From: Bacteroidales bacterium
GTDB taxonomy: Bacteria > Bacteroidota > Bacteroidia > Bacteroidales > UBA932
DNA length: 64,000 nucleotides
Reading direction: 5' to 3'
Assembly: GCA_017555965.1 (NCBI GenBank)
Contig: JAFZFH010000070.1
Location: 1 to 64,000 of the forward strand
In this document: positions 8,890-18,002 of the stretch, piece after piece
How positions within the stretch are numbered: the first letter of the stretch is position 1
Layout: each line of letters starts with the position of its first letter
Program-made: the position numbers and the translations under genes
The notes under the pieces: generated by a model
Databases searched by the model: none
The model's input: only the letters and a program-made list of their open reading frames with translations
Told to the model about the DNA's origin: nothing

Positions 8890-10347
8890 ATGGCAGAAGG
8901 GATAAAGAATAAGGCAATCAAGGGAGTCGGCTGGAGTTTTGCCGATAATATCCTGAATCAGGGAGTCACATTTCTTGTCGGCCTTGTTCTTGCACGTCTG
9001 CTGAGTCCTGAAGAATATGGCCTGATAGGCATCATCGCCATCTTTATAGCTGTCTTCAACAGTATTGTAGACAGCGGTTTTTCTAATGCACTTATAAGAA
9101 AGAACGATGCAGGTGATGCAGATTATAACACGGTGTTCATTACCAATATGGTCATGAGTGTATTGTTATTCTGCGTGATGTTCTTATGTGCACCTTTAAT
9201 TGCAAGCTTCTTCAACCGTCCACAACTCATACCTTTGACCAAGGTCATGGCATCTGTTGTGATAATAAATGCATTTGCCATCATACAGCGTACCATTCTT
9301 GTAAAGAAAGTTGATTTCAAGACACAGACAAAGGTGTCCGCGATTGCTTCTGTTGCGAGTGGAGTGGTTGGAATCGGAATGGCTTCTGGCGGTCTTGGAG
9401 TATGGAGCCTTGTCGGACAACAGCTTTCAAGGCAGTTTCTTAACTCATTATTCTTATGGGTGTTTGCAAAATGGTATCCGAGGCTGCAGTTCTCTGTCAA
9501 GAGTTTCAAAGAGCTGTTTAATTTCGGATGGAAACTGATGGTTTCGGGATTGATAGATACTGTATGGAGGGAGATTTATCAGGTTATCATCGGCAAGTTC
9601 TATAGCCCTGCAACTTTAGGACAATATACACGTGCACATCAGTTCGGTTCTATTTTTTCAACGAATCTGACAGCCGTGGTCCAGAGGGTTTCATATCCGG
9701 TACTGAGCGAGATCCAGGGAGATTTGGCAAAACTGAAGAATGCATATAAGAAGGTGATCAAGGTTACAATGCTGATTACATTCTCTTGTATGCTGGGACT
9801 GGCTGCAATAGCAGAACCTATGATAGTGAGTCTTATCGGTGACCAGTGGCTTCCTGCTGTTCCATTTCTTCAGATCCTGTGTTTCAGCATGATGCTGTAT
9901 CCGTTACATGCGATAAATCTCAATATGCTGCAGGTACAAGGACGTTCTGATCTTTTTCTGAGACTTGAAATCATCAAGAAGATGATAGCTGTTGTGCCGT
10001 TGTTGCTAGGTATATTCGTGAATATATATCTGATGCTTTTCGGAAGTGTCATGACAGGATTCATAGCTTATTATCTGAATGCGTTTTATTCAGGAAAGTT
10101 TCTGAATTACAGCATCGTGGAACAGGTCAAGGATATTTTCCCGTCATTCATCATCGCTTTGATAATGGCCGTCATAGTATGGGGGATATCTTTCATCAAT
10201 CTTCCATCAGCAGCATTACTTGCAATACAGCTGCCTGCAGGTGTGAGTGTGATCATACTTCTGTGCGAAGCGGTCAGATTAGACTCTTATTTGGAAATAA
10301 AGCATATAGCTCTGACTTTTATAAACAAATTCAGACATGGAAAATAA
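8890..10347 (+). CDS. Lipid-linked oligosaccharide flippase (Wzx, MOP superfamily)
   Basis: A 485-residue integral membrane protein with about 12-14 hydrophobic helices. The family-typical start is a basic N-terminus, a GVGWSFADNILNQG motif, and LLSPEEYGLIGI soon after. It should flip the undecaprenol-linked repeat unit across the inner membrane for Wzy-type polymerisation. The presence of Wzz-like and EpsG-like partners in the operon supports this. Its 3' end overlaps the next gene by 11 bases, which suggests translational coupling. Confidence 0.9.
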   Translation: MAEGIKNKAIKGVGWSFADNILNQGVTFLVGLVLARLLSPEEYGLIGIIAIFIAVFNSIVDSGFSNALIRKNDAGDADYNTVFITNMVMSVLLFCVMFLCAPLIASFFNRPQLIPLTKVMASVVIINAFAIIQRTILVKKVDFKTQTKVSAIASVASGVVGIGMASGGLGVWSLVGQQLSRQFLNSLFLWVFAKWYPRLQFSVKSFKELFNFGWKLMVSGLIDTVWREIYQVIIGKFYSPATLGQYTRAHQFGSIFSTNLTAVVQRVSYPVLSEIQGDLAKLKNAYKKVIKVTMLITFSCMLGLAAIAEPMIVSLIGDQWLPAVPFLQILCFSMMLYPLHAINLNMLQVQGRSDLFLRLEIIKKMIAVVPLLLGIFVNIYLMLFGSVMTGFIAYYLNAFYSGKFLNYSIVEQVKDIFPSFIIALIMAVIVWGISFINLPSAALLAIQLPAGVSVIILLCEAVRLDSYLEIKHIALTFINKFRHGK

Positions 10348-11446
10348 ACAGATTACGGTAACTTCACCATTGTTGCCTGATTTAGATGAATTTAATGCCC
10401 TGTTAAAGGAGATTTGGGATAGTAAATGGATTACCAATAACGGTTCTTTCCATAAACAGCTGGAGAAGGAACTGGCTGAATATTTAAAGGTACCATTTGT
10501 CAGCCTTTTTACAAACGGCACATTGCCGTTGCTGACAGCTTTGCAGGCATTGAGGGTGACAGGAGAAGTCATCACTACACCATATAGTTTTGTCGCCACG
10601 ACTCATTGCATCTGGTGGAATGGCTGCAAGCCGGTCTTTGTCGACATTGATCCCGCTACCGGCAATATGGATCCGGAGAAAATAGAAGCTGCAATTACTC
10701 CAAAGACAACAGCCATCATGCCTGTTCATGTCTATGGTAAGCCTTGTGATATGAAAAGGATTCAGGAAATTGCAGACAAGTATGGACTTAAGGTGATATA
10801 TGATGCCGCACATGCTTTTGGAGTAGAGGTGGATGGTGAGAGTGTCTTGAATGCAGGTGATATGAGCACGCTCAGTTTTCATGCCACTAAAGTATACAAT
10901 ACTCTTGAGGGTGGTGCTCTGGTAATGCATGATGAGGCAACCAAGAAGAGAATAGATTATCTGAAGAATTTCGGATTTGCCGGAGAGACAGAAGTTGTAG
11001 CACCTGGAATCAACAGTAAGGTGGATGAGGTGCGTGCAGCATACGGACTGCTCAATCTCAGACAAGTAGATGCTGCTATTGAAGTTCGTCACCAAGTTGC
11101 CATAAGATATCGTGAAGCACTCAGACAGGTCGAAGGTGTGACTTTTATGGATGATATGCCTGGTGTAAAGCATAATTATTCATACTTCCCGATTTTCATC
11201 GACCCTGACAGATATGGTATGACAAGAGATGAGCTTTATTTCAATATGAAGGCTCAGAATGTTTTTGGAAGACGTTATTTCTACCCATTGATAAGTGAGT
11301 TCTCTACTTACAGGGGACTTCCGAGTGCTGCTCCAGAGAATCTTCCTAACGCTCATAAGATGGCTGATTCCGTCATATGTCTTCCGATGCATCATGAATT
11401 GAGTGAGGGTGATCTTGAAAGAATATTGAGAACTATTATCAGATGA
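10337..11446 (+). CDS. VioA-like dTDP-4-amino-4,6-dideoxyglucose transaminase (DegT/DnrJ/EryC1/StrS family)
   Basis: A 369-residue PLP enzyme that probably converts dTDP-4-keto-6-deoxyglucose to dTDP-4-amino-4,6-dideoxyglucose (viosamine). The N-terminus (ITVTSPLLPDLDEF, then KWITNNG) and the VITTPYSFVATTHCIWW stretch resemble VioA as I know it. The catalytic lysine is Lys185 (FHATKVYNT), and the PLP-binding Asp is in VIYDAAHAFG. The RfbA/RfbB pair just upstream supplies the proposed substrate. Specificity for the 4-amino-glucose rather than the galacto (fucosamine) product is inferred. The gene overlaps its upstream neighbour by 11 bases and the downstream one by four (ATGA). Confidence 0.82.
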   Translation: MENKQITVTSPLLPDLDEFNALLKEIWDSKWITNNGSFHKQLEKELAEYLKVPFVSLFTNGTLPLLTALQALRVTGEVITTPYSFVATTHCIWWNGCKPVFVDIDPATGNMDPEKIEAAITPKTTAIMPVHVYGKPCDMKRIQEIADKYGLKVIYDAAHAFGVEVDGESVLNAGDMSTLSFHATKVYNTLEGGALVMHDEATKKRIDYLKNFGFAGETEVVAPGINSKVDEVRAAYGLLNLRQVDAAIEVRHQVAIRYREALRQVEGVTFMDDMPGVKHNYSYFPIFIDPDRYGMTRDELYFNMKAQNVFGRRYFYPLISEFSTYRGLPSAAPENLPNAHKMADSVICLPMHHELSEGDLERILRTIIR

Positions 11447-12648
11447 AACAGAAAAAGTTGATGCTTTTGGGAGGTATCCGTTATCTCCTTCCTGTAATCA
11501 AGGCGGCGCATGAGCAAGGTTATTATGTGATTACAGCTGATTATTTGCCGGATAATATTGCTCATAAATATTCGGATGAGTATGTAAATGTGAGTATTGT
11601 AGATAAGGAAGCAGTTCTTCGTGTCGCTCGAGAGAAGGAGATTGATGGTATCATGTCTTTCGGTGTAGATCCGGGAGTCGTATCGGCTTCTTATGTACAG
11701 GAGGAAATGGGACTTCCTTCATTCGGTCCGCATGAAAGCGTTGTGATCCTTCAGAACAAGGATAAATTTCGTAATTTTCTTGCAGAGAATGGCTTTAATG
11801 TCCCATGGGCTTTGGGCTTTGATAGTGTTGAGGCTGCTGATGCAAGCAAGGATAAGTTTACATATCCTCTTATAGTAAAGCCGACAGACTCTGCCGGAAG
11901 CAAGGGATGTACACGTGTGGATTGTGAATCGGATTTATATGACGCATTGGAATATGCCATGAGGTTCTCAATAAGTGGACATATAATCGTTGAGGAATTC
12001 ATTGACAAGAAAGGATGTTCATCGGATACTGACAGTTATGCTCAAGACGGTAAGTTGAAGTTTGTAAGTTTTTCATCTCAACGTTTTGACATGGATGCTG
12101 TTAATCCATATACTCCTGCAGCGTATTCGTGGCCGTCAACTTATACGGAAGGTGAAGAGGAATATCTTGCCTCTGAAATCCAACGATTAATCGATCTGCT
12201 TGGACTCAGGACGGCTGTATTTAATATCGAGACGAGAATCGGTACCAACGGCAAGCCGTATATCATGGAACTTACACCACGAGGTGGAGGAAACCGTCTT
12301 TGCGAGATGCTGAGATATGCTACGGGTGTAGATCTGATCACAGCAATTGTAAGAGCTGTGGTCGGTGATGAGCCGGAATTGATTGAACAGAAACCATATG
12401 ACGGATATTGGGCTGAAATAATCCTTCATGCCGATAATGACGGTAAATTCGTGAAGCTCGAAATAGATGACAAGCTTTCAGAGTCCATCGTGGAGGTGGA
12501 TCTTTGGGTTAAGGCAGGTGATGTGGTAAAGGGATTTGAAGGTGCGAATGATGCCATAGGCACTCTTGTTCTGAAATTTGCTGACGCGATATCGATGGAA
12601 GATGTGTTGCGTGAACAAAAAGAATGGCTGAAGGTAATTGTTGAATAA
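11443..12648 (+). CDS. ATP-grasp ligase (carbamoyl-phosphate-synthase-large-subunit-like)
   Basis: A 401-residue ATP-grasp enzyme of unknown substrate. It shows an N-terminal pre-ATP-grasp fold (LMLLGGIRYLLPVIKAA), the ATP-binding stretch YPLIVKPTDSAGSKGCTRV, VEEFIDKKG, and the magnesium-binding region NIETRIG...MELTPRGGGN with the expected Glu and Asn residues. Family members activate a carboxylate as acyl-phosphate and join it to an amine. Coupled to the VioA-like gene (four-base overlap), it may attach an amino acid or other acid to the sugar amine; this is inference. It belongs to the same branch as the second ATP-grasp enzyme at 13587, but only that one carries a GNAT domain. Confidence 0.85.
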   Translation: MKQKKLMLLGGIRYLLPVIKAAHEQGYYVITADYLPDNIAHKYSDEYVNVSIVDKEAVLRVAREKEIDGIMSFGVDPGVVSASYVQEEMGLPSFGPHESVVILQNKDKFRNFLAENGFNVPWALGFDSVEAADASKDKFTYPLIVKPTDSAGSKGCTRVDCESDLYDALEYAMRFSISGHIIVEEFIDKKGCSSDTDSYAQDGKLKFVSFSSQRFDMDAVNPYTPAAYSWPSTYTEGEEEYLASEIQRLIDLLGLRTAVFNIETRIGTNGKPYIMELTPRGGGNRLCEMLRYATGVDLITAIVRAVVGDEPELIEQKPYDGYWAEIILHADNDGKFVKLEIDDKLSESIVEVDLWVKAGDVVKGFEGANDAIGTLVLKFADAISMEDVLREQKEWLKVIVE

Positions 12649-12652
12649 AGGT

Positions 12653-13594
12653 ATGAAGGCCATAGGCGGATATTTCGAACTGGAGTTGCCGATAAAAAAA
12701 GAATATCATGCAGATGCCATTGCTTTGAACAGTGGCAGATTCTGTTTTGAGTATGTGTTGAGATGCCGGAAATATAAGTGCATATATGTTCCTCTTTACA
12801 CTTGTGATACGGCAATTGAACCTGTTATAAGGTTGGGAATTCCGTATAAGTTTTACCGGATAGACAGAGATTTCCATTTGGCAGAGGAAATAACTCTGCA
12901 GAAAGATGAGGCTTTGCTATACACCAATTATTGGGGACTTAAGGATGCATATTGTAATGAACTGGCACTGAAATATGGCAAGCAGCTCATTCTAGATTAT
13001 ACTCAGGCTTTCTTTTCGAGGCCTATTGATGGAATTGATACCTTTTACAGCTGCCGGAAATACTTTGGAGTGCCTGATGGAGGTTACCTTTATACGGACG
13101 CCGTGGCAGATTTTCCGATAGAACAGGATATGTCCTGGGAAAGAATGTCATCTCTGGTCAAGCGAATAGATTTATCCCCTGAAGAAGGTTATGGCGATTT
13201 TTGCAAGATAAGCGGAGATTTTCATGATATGCCGATCCGGTTCATGTCTAAATTATCCGCAAGGATAATGTGCAGTATAGATTACGGATCAGTCGCTGAC
13301 AAGAGACGGAAGAATTATGAGCAGCTATATGATGCTCTAGGAGGTATGCGGCTTCCTGAGAATGCCGTTCCTATGGTTTTCCCATTTCTGACGGAGAATG
13401 GCGTTTCATTGAGACGTAAACTTATTGGCAGGAAAATATATGTCGCACAATATTGGCCCAATGTGTTGGAATGGGCTGATTCTGAATGTGATGAGACGGA
13501 TATTTGTAATAATCTGATACCTCTCCCCGTTGATCAGAGATATGGAGAAGAGGATATGGTCAGAATAATTGATTCAGTATGTTCCAATGAATAA
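12653..13594 (+). CDS. Short DegT-like PLP-fold protein of unknown function
   Basis: A 313-residue protein resembling a shortened DegT/DnrJ/EryC1/StrS aminotransferase (normally 360-420). Recognisable parts are YVPLYTCDTAIEPVIRLG in the substrate and cofactor region, LILDYTQAF with Asp115 in the place of the pyridine-nitrogen Asp, and SCRKYFGVPDGG with Lys136 in the place of the Schiff-base lysine. Both key residues are kept, so it may bind PLP, but the usual glycine- and threonine-rich phosphate-binding segment is hard to see. ATG 12653 starts four bases after the ATP-grasp stop; an in-frame TTG at 12638 is less likely. Lying between two ATP-grasp genes, it may make or modify the amino acid they use. 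Confidence 0.62.
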   Translation: MKAIGGYFELELPIKKEYHADAIALNSGRFCFEYVLRCRKYKCIYVPLYTCDTAIEPVIRLGIPYKFYRIDRDFHLAEEITLQKDEALLYTNYWGLKDAYCNELALKYGKQLILDYTQAFFSRPIDGIDTFYSCRKYFGVPDGGYLYTDAVADFPIEQDMSWERMSSLVKRIDLSPEEGYGDFCKISGDFHDMPIRFMSKLSARIMCSIDYGSVADKRRKNYEQLYDALGGMRLPENAVPMVFPFLTENGVSLRRKLIGRKIYVAQYWPNVLEWADSECDETDICNNLIPLPVDQRYGEEDMVRIIDSVCSNE

Positions 13595-15419
13595 GTTGTT
13601 GATTTTAGGAGCCACTTATCATGAAATAACCATCATTGATAGAGCTCGTTCCAAAGGTATATATACAATTGTTACGGACAGCAATCTGGACTACTCTAAA
13701 AGTCCTGCAAAATTGCATGCTGATGAGGTCTGGGATATCAGTTGGAGTGATATTGATGCTCTTTACATAAAGGCAAAGGAAAGAGGTGTGGATGGTGTAC
13801 TTGCAGGATTCAGTGAGTTCCGTGTAGAAAACATGATCAAGTTGTCAGAAAAGTTGCATCTGCCGTGTTACCTGACGATGGAGCAGCTGGATCTGACTCG
13901 AGATAAGATCAAATTCAAGCAGCTATGTAATGAATATCATATACCTGTCGTGCCGGAATATGCTTATGGTGATGTGATCAGTTATCCTGTAATCATAAAA
14001 CCTGTTGACAGAGCTGGTTCTATAGGTATCAATGTGGCATATGATCCGGAATCCTTCGAGAAATTCTACAGGATTGCGATGGATCTGTCTCCCTCCAGGA
14101 CTGTCATTATAGAAGATTTCATTGATGATGGCATCAAGATAGACGTATATTATTATGTTAAAGATGGAGTTATCAGCCTGTTAGGTACAAGTGATACGAT
14201 TTTGTGTGACGGCACCCTGGGTGCTCCTATTCTTCAGAAAGGTTGGGTTTTCCCGTCTCTGTATCAGAAGCAGTATCTTGATGGAGTCGATCACTATGTA
14301 AGAGGCATGCTTGAAGGGATAGGCTTTGATAACGGATATGTCACGATGTCTGCCTTTTATCGTAAGGGAAGCTTCTATTTCTTTGAGGCAGGGTTCAGAC
14401 TGAGCGGAGAACTGTCTTTCAACTATTACGATTATATATCAGGCATTAATTATGTCGATAATCTTATCGATTACTCTCTTGGTGTTTCCAATGACAGCAG
14501 ATTAGCAGATTGCTTCAAGTTGAATGAGAGTGCGAAGTCTGTGATATTGAACTACTTCGGTCTTGATGGATATGTCGATGAAATAATTGTTCCCGACAAT
14601 ATTGATGAGCCGGGCATGCGGGTCTTGACAGACTTGTATGTCAGGACTGGTGAAGCTGTTGAAAACGATACGTCGGTTTTCAGGAAGATAGCCATGTGCA
14701 CAATTTTATCGGATGATGACGAATCCCTGAAGTCATTTTTAAGGAAGGTAAATGACAAGATAAGAATTTCAGATAGATCCGGAAGAACTCTGATTTATGA
14801 AAAGGTAGATGATAATGTTCTGGGTCTGACTTCCAGAGAGATTGTTGTGGATGATAATGTTCTGACAATAATGCCTAAACCGTATTGGATTTCATGGAAT
14901 GAAATACAGGCTCTGCTCAATGAGGCTCATGAAACTAACATGGAGCTCGGATTGAAGTATGCGACATACAATCAGAGTATTGCCGATCTTAAGGAAAAGG
15001 TCAGGAATTCAATCTGTCTGGTGGTATTCGTCGGCGACAGACTGGCAGGTACGGGAACTGTTCAGTTCAGAAGCATAAATCATTGGTATCATAATGGAGA
15101 GATAGGTTTGTTGAAATTGTTGGCTGTCTCTCCGAAGTATAGAGGTCTTGGACTTGCATCATTGTTGACAGAAGAGAGGATCCGTATATCAGAACAGATG
15201 CAGAAAGAATTGGTTGTAACCGATTCTGCTGAGACGAATGTGGCAATAAAGAATTTATACCTTGGGAATGGTTTCAAGGTTGTAGACTGCTGTAAGTATC
15301 CGGAAAATAATTTCATATCTCTGGTATATGCGAAATGGCTCAATGGCGGTACTTTTGATGATGCTATGATTTCTCAGGTATTCGGACAAAAGTACGGGGA
15401 ACTTATGAAGATGCTATGA
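13587..15419 (+). CDS. ATP-grasp ligase fused to a GNAT acetyltransferase
   Basis: A 610-residue two-domain protein. Residues 1 to about 310 form an ATP-grasp module: NKLLILGATYHEITII, DKIKFKQLCNEYHIPVVPEY, then YPVIIKPVDRAGSIGINV and IIEDFIDDG, with a presumed metal-binding FFEAGFRLSGE. A linker follows. Residues about 435-600 form a GNAT domain with the acetyl-CoA signature LLAVSPKYRGLGLASLL and a C-terminal NLYLGNGFK motif. The start ATG 13587 overlaps the preceding stop by eight bases. The fusion suggests one protein both ligates a carboxylate and N-acetylates (or acylates) an amine, for example capping an aminoacyl group on a sugar amine. Substrate unknown. Confidence 0.82.
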   Translation: MNKLLILGATYHEITIIDRARSKGIYTIVTDSNLDYSKSPAKLHADEVWDISWSDIDALYIKAKERGVDGVLAGFSEFRVENMIKLSEKLHLPCYLTMEQLDLTRDKIKFKQLCNEYHIPVVPEYAYGDVISYPVIIKPVDRAGSIGINVAYDPESFEKFYRIAMDLSPSRTVIIEDFIDDGIKIDVYYYVKDGVISLLGTSDTILCDGTLGAPILQKGWVFPSLYQKQYLDGVDHYVRGMLEGIGFDNGYVTMSAFYRKGSFYFFEAGFRLSGELSFNYYDYISGINYVDNLIDYSLGVSNDSRLADCFKLNESAKSVILNYFGLDGYVDEIIVPDNIDEPGMRVLTDLYVRTGEAVENDTSVFRKIAMCTILSDDDESLKSFLRKVNDKIRISDRSGRTLIYEKVDDNVLGLTSREIVVDDNVLTIMPKPYWISWNEIQALLNEAHETNMELGLKYATYNQSIADLKEKVRNSICLVVFVGDRLAGTGTVQFRSINHWYHNGEIGLLKLLAVSPKYRGLGLASLLTEERIRISEQMQKELVVTDSAETNVAIKNLYLGNGFKVVDCCKYPENNFISLVYAKWLNGGTFDDAMISQVFGQKYGELMKML

Positions 15420-16915
15420 TAAAACCCTATGTCTGCAGCATTAGCAGGTTGATTGCAACTCTTCTGATACTTCAATCCGTATTGTCATGTACATTGGCGG
15501 ATTTCGGAAATGTTGTTGAACATGAATTGTCTGTAGAACTGCAGGGTGGAAAAATAGATGAATCCAGCGGACAGATGGTGGTGGTGACTGAGTCAAGACA
15601 GGACTTTATGGAATATTATCATACTCCAGGATTCTTGCAGGTCAATAAGATAAACGATATCGTACTGGAAGAGGATGAGAGATTGAGGGTTTTCTGTTAT
15701 GATAAGAAATACAGATATCTGAAGTGTTGTGAAAATATAAGTGACTTACCGGCTAAGACAGTTTATGTCAAGGTAGAAGTCTTTAAAGATGATGAGTATG
15801 TGTCATCAAGGACTTTGGACCTGGTTGTTACCTCAGGATATAGAAATCCGGTGTATTCATACGACGTATCTGATGCCAGATCAAATATAACTCATTTCTC
15901 GTTTGAAGTAAAGGATGTTGATGATCAGGCATCAGATGTACGGCATTTTGATAATGGCTTTATTTTTCTGCCACCGAACTATACTCCTGATGGAGAACCT
16001 GTGCCTCTGGTGATCTTTTGGCATGGTACGGGAGGATATCGGTTCAAGGATCCGGACACGATAAGTTACAAGGAGTATTTGAAATTTATAACACTGAACG
16101 GTTATGCAGTAGCAGACTGCTCGGGAATGTCAGATAAGTATCAGATTGGTCCTGACGCAGTTTATGGGTATGATTGCAGAATGACTCCGATAGCATTGTC
16201 ATGCTTCTCAAGCCTATATGAATTCATCTGCAGTAATTACAATGTCAGGACAGATGGAGCTCATGTATTTGGGAAAAGTAACGGCGGACTGGGCACAGTG
16301 ATGTTGGGGTATAAGGAGCCTTTCCCGATAAAGTCATTGGCCAGTCTGGCAGGTTCCTTATCAATTGTGGCATCATTCAGATATTCGACTGCAGTGAATC
16401 TGAACTATTGGCTGAGCCAGTTCGGAATAGATGCCGATTACGGATACAGTGGCTATTGGTATGCAAATCAGAGTGACAGTGATATTGAATTCATTGCCAG
16501 TCAGTCACATAAGTTCAGTGAATATGATCCGATGTTAGCAGGAACAGACATTGATCCGTATACGTTTACAAAACTGATTATGGACAATGGATATGTCAAT
16601 CATACGATGAATGACAAGGAACTGTTGAATATCGTCAACAATACATATAAATACCTCCCGAAACCACTGAAGATATGGCATGCGGTAGATGACGAGTCTG
16701 TGCCTATTGAGACTTCCAGATTCTTCAAGACCATGGTAGGTAATGCCCATGGCTTATGCTATTTAAGAGAACTTCCTGCGGGTCATGGAGGGCATCATGC
16801 TGTTGATAATTCCGATCTGGCTCCGAAAGTCAAATATCTGACTAAATATGGTGGTTATGTGAGGATACCGGTAGCATATGCAGAGATGGTGGATTGGTTT
16901 GCTCAATGGCAATAG
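15416..16915 (+). CDS. Secreted lipoprotein alpha/beta-hydrolase (esterase-like)
   Basis: A 499-residue predicted lipoprotein: a hydrophobic leader ends in the lipobox V-L-S-C with Cys25. After an N-terminal beta-rich region (about 30-180), an alpha/beta-hydrolase domain starts with FLPPNYTPDGEPVPLVIFWHG, as in PHB-depolymerase or feruloyl-esterase-like enzymes. The likely triad is Ser288 (GKSNGG), Asp425 or Asp426 (HAVDDES) and His457 (GHGGHH). It should act outside the inner membrane, possibly removing ester-linked acyl groups or processing the polymer. It overlaps the preceding gene by four bases, so it is made with the biosynthetic enzymes. The exact family is uncertain. Confidence 0.75.
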   Translation: MIKPYVCSISRLIATLLILQSVLSCTLADFGNVVEHELSVELQGGKIDESSGQMVVVTESRQDFMEYYHTPGFLQVNKINDIVLEEDERLRVFCYDKKYRYLKCCENISDLPAKTVYVKVEVFKDDEYVSSRTLDLVVTSGYRNPVYSYDVSDARSNITHFSFEVKDVDDQASDVRHFDNGFIFLPPNYTPDGEPVPLVIFWHGTGGYRFKDPDTISYKEYLKFITLNGYAVADCSGMSDKYQIGPDAVYGYDCRMTPIALSCFSSLYEFICSNYNVRTDGAHVFGKSNGGLGTVMLGYKEPFPIKSLASLAGSLSIVASFRYSTAVNLNYWLSQFGIDADYGYSGYWYANQSDSDIEFIASQSHKFSEYDPMLAGTDIDPYTFTKLIMDNGYVNHTMNDKELLNIVNNTYKYLPKPLKIWHAVDDESVPIETSRFFKTMVGNAHGLCYLRELPAGHGGHHAVDNSDLAPKVKYLTKYGGYVRIPVAYAEMVDWFAQWQ

Positions 16916-16943
16916 AGAGATATTTAAAATTTGAATCACAGTT

Positions 16944-18002
16944 ATGCTGAATCCACAAGAATATAAGGTCTTGATAAGATGCATTACGTATAATCACTCT
17001 CAATATATCACTGATACATTGAGCGGTTTTGTCATGCAGCAGACCGATTTTCCTTTTGTCATTGCGATATTGGACGATGCATCGACAGACGGCGCTCAGG
17101 ACAAGATACGTTCATTCATTTCGGAGCAGTTTGATACTGAGGATAGTAATGTTGCATATGAACATGAAACCGAGCATGCTCATATAAGTTATGCACAGCA
17201 TAAGACTAACCGTAACTGTTTTGTTCTTATCCACTATCTGAAATACAATCACTATCAGAATGGTAAGAAGAAGTTGCATTATGTGTCCGAGTTGCGTAAA
17301 TCAGTAAAGTACGAGACTCTTTGCGAGGGTGATGATTATTGGACAGATCCCCTGAAGTTGCAGATACAGGCGGATTTTATGGATGCTAATCCTGATTACT
17401 CTTTCTGTTGTCATAGATTCGATATATACGAGCAGAATAAAGACAGGTGGCTTAAGGAGTATGCGTATGACCGTTATTTGGAAAACCGGAATCTGGAAAT
17501 AACAAAGGAATTATATTCTACAGTATGGGTCACCCAGCCGCTCACGCTTATGGCAAGAATGTCATCCTTGGATAAGATAGAATCTGATCTGAAAGAGTAC
17601 AGATACAGGAGAGATGTGCACTTGTTCTATCATTTGCTCACAGTAGGCAAAGGTATTTCATTGAACAGGAAGATGGGAGTGTACAGATGGCATGACGGTG
17701 GTGTAGCAAGCAGCAAGTCCGGTGTTGCAAGATTTCAGACAGCATACAATATATATAAGGAACTGTTTCAGAAGACAGGAGATCCTGTTTTCAGAAGATC
17801 CTTTGTCAAGAATACTATCCGCCTTATTCGTTACAAGCCTTTTTCATCTGACCTGATACATATTGCAAAGGAGGCGTGGGGATATTCCAGCGGGTGGCAT
17901 GAGAAGAAAGATATACTGATATCTTTCATTACACCGTTGTTCATTGTAAATTGGATTACAGCCATATACAGGCAACGTTATTTAGCTGATCAGACTATAT
18001 GA
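16944..18002 (+). CDS. Glycosyltransferase family 2
   Basis: A 352-residue cytoplasmic GT-A enzyme. It begins with VLIRCITYNHSQYITDTL, followed by the nucleotide-binding FVIAILDDASTDGAQD and later a GDDYW motif (CEGDDYWTDP) where the catalytic base and DxD-like residues lie. No transmembrane helix is evident. It should add one sugar of the repeat unit to the lipid-linked precursor; donor and acceptor cannot be read from sequence. It is one of only two ordinary glycosyltransferases in the locus, which implies a short repeat (about three sugars including the initiating one). Confidence 0.88.
   Translation: MLNPQEYKVLIRCITYNHSQYITDTLSGFVMQQTDFPFVIAILDDASTDGAQDKIRSFISEQFDTEDSNVAYEHETEHAHISYAQHKTNRNCFVLIHYLKYNHYQNGKKKLHYVSELRKSVKYETLCEGDDYWTDPLKLQIQADFMDANPDYSFCCHRFDIYEQNKDRWLKEYAYDRYLENRNLEITKELYSTVWVTQPLTLMARMSSLDKIESDLKEYRYRRDVHLFYHLLTVGKGISLNRKMGVYRWHDGGVASSKSGVARFQTAYNIYKELFQKTGDPVFRRSFVKNTIRLIRYKPFSSDLIHIAKEAWGYSSGWHEKKDILISFITPLFIVNWITAIYRQRYLADQTI

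Noticed and set aside
10484..11173. 229-residue minus-strand frame
   Set aside because: Antisense of the VioA-like aminotransferase, whose motifs are intact on the plus strand.
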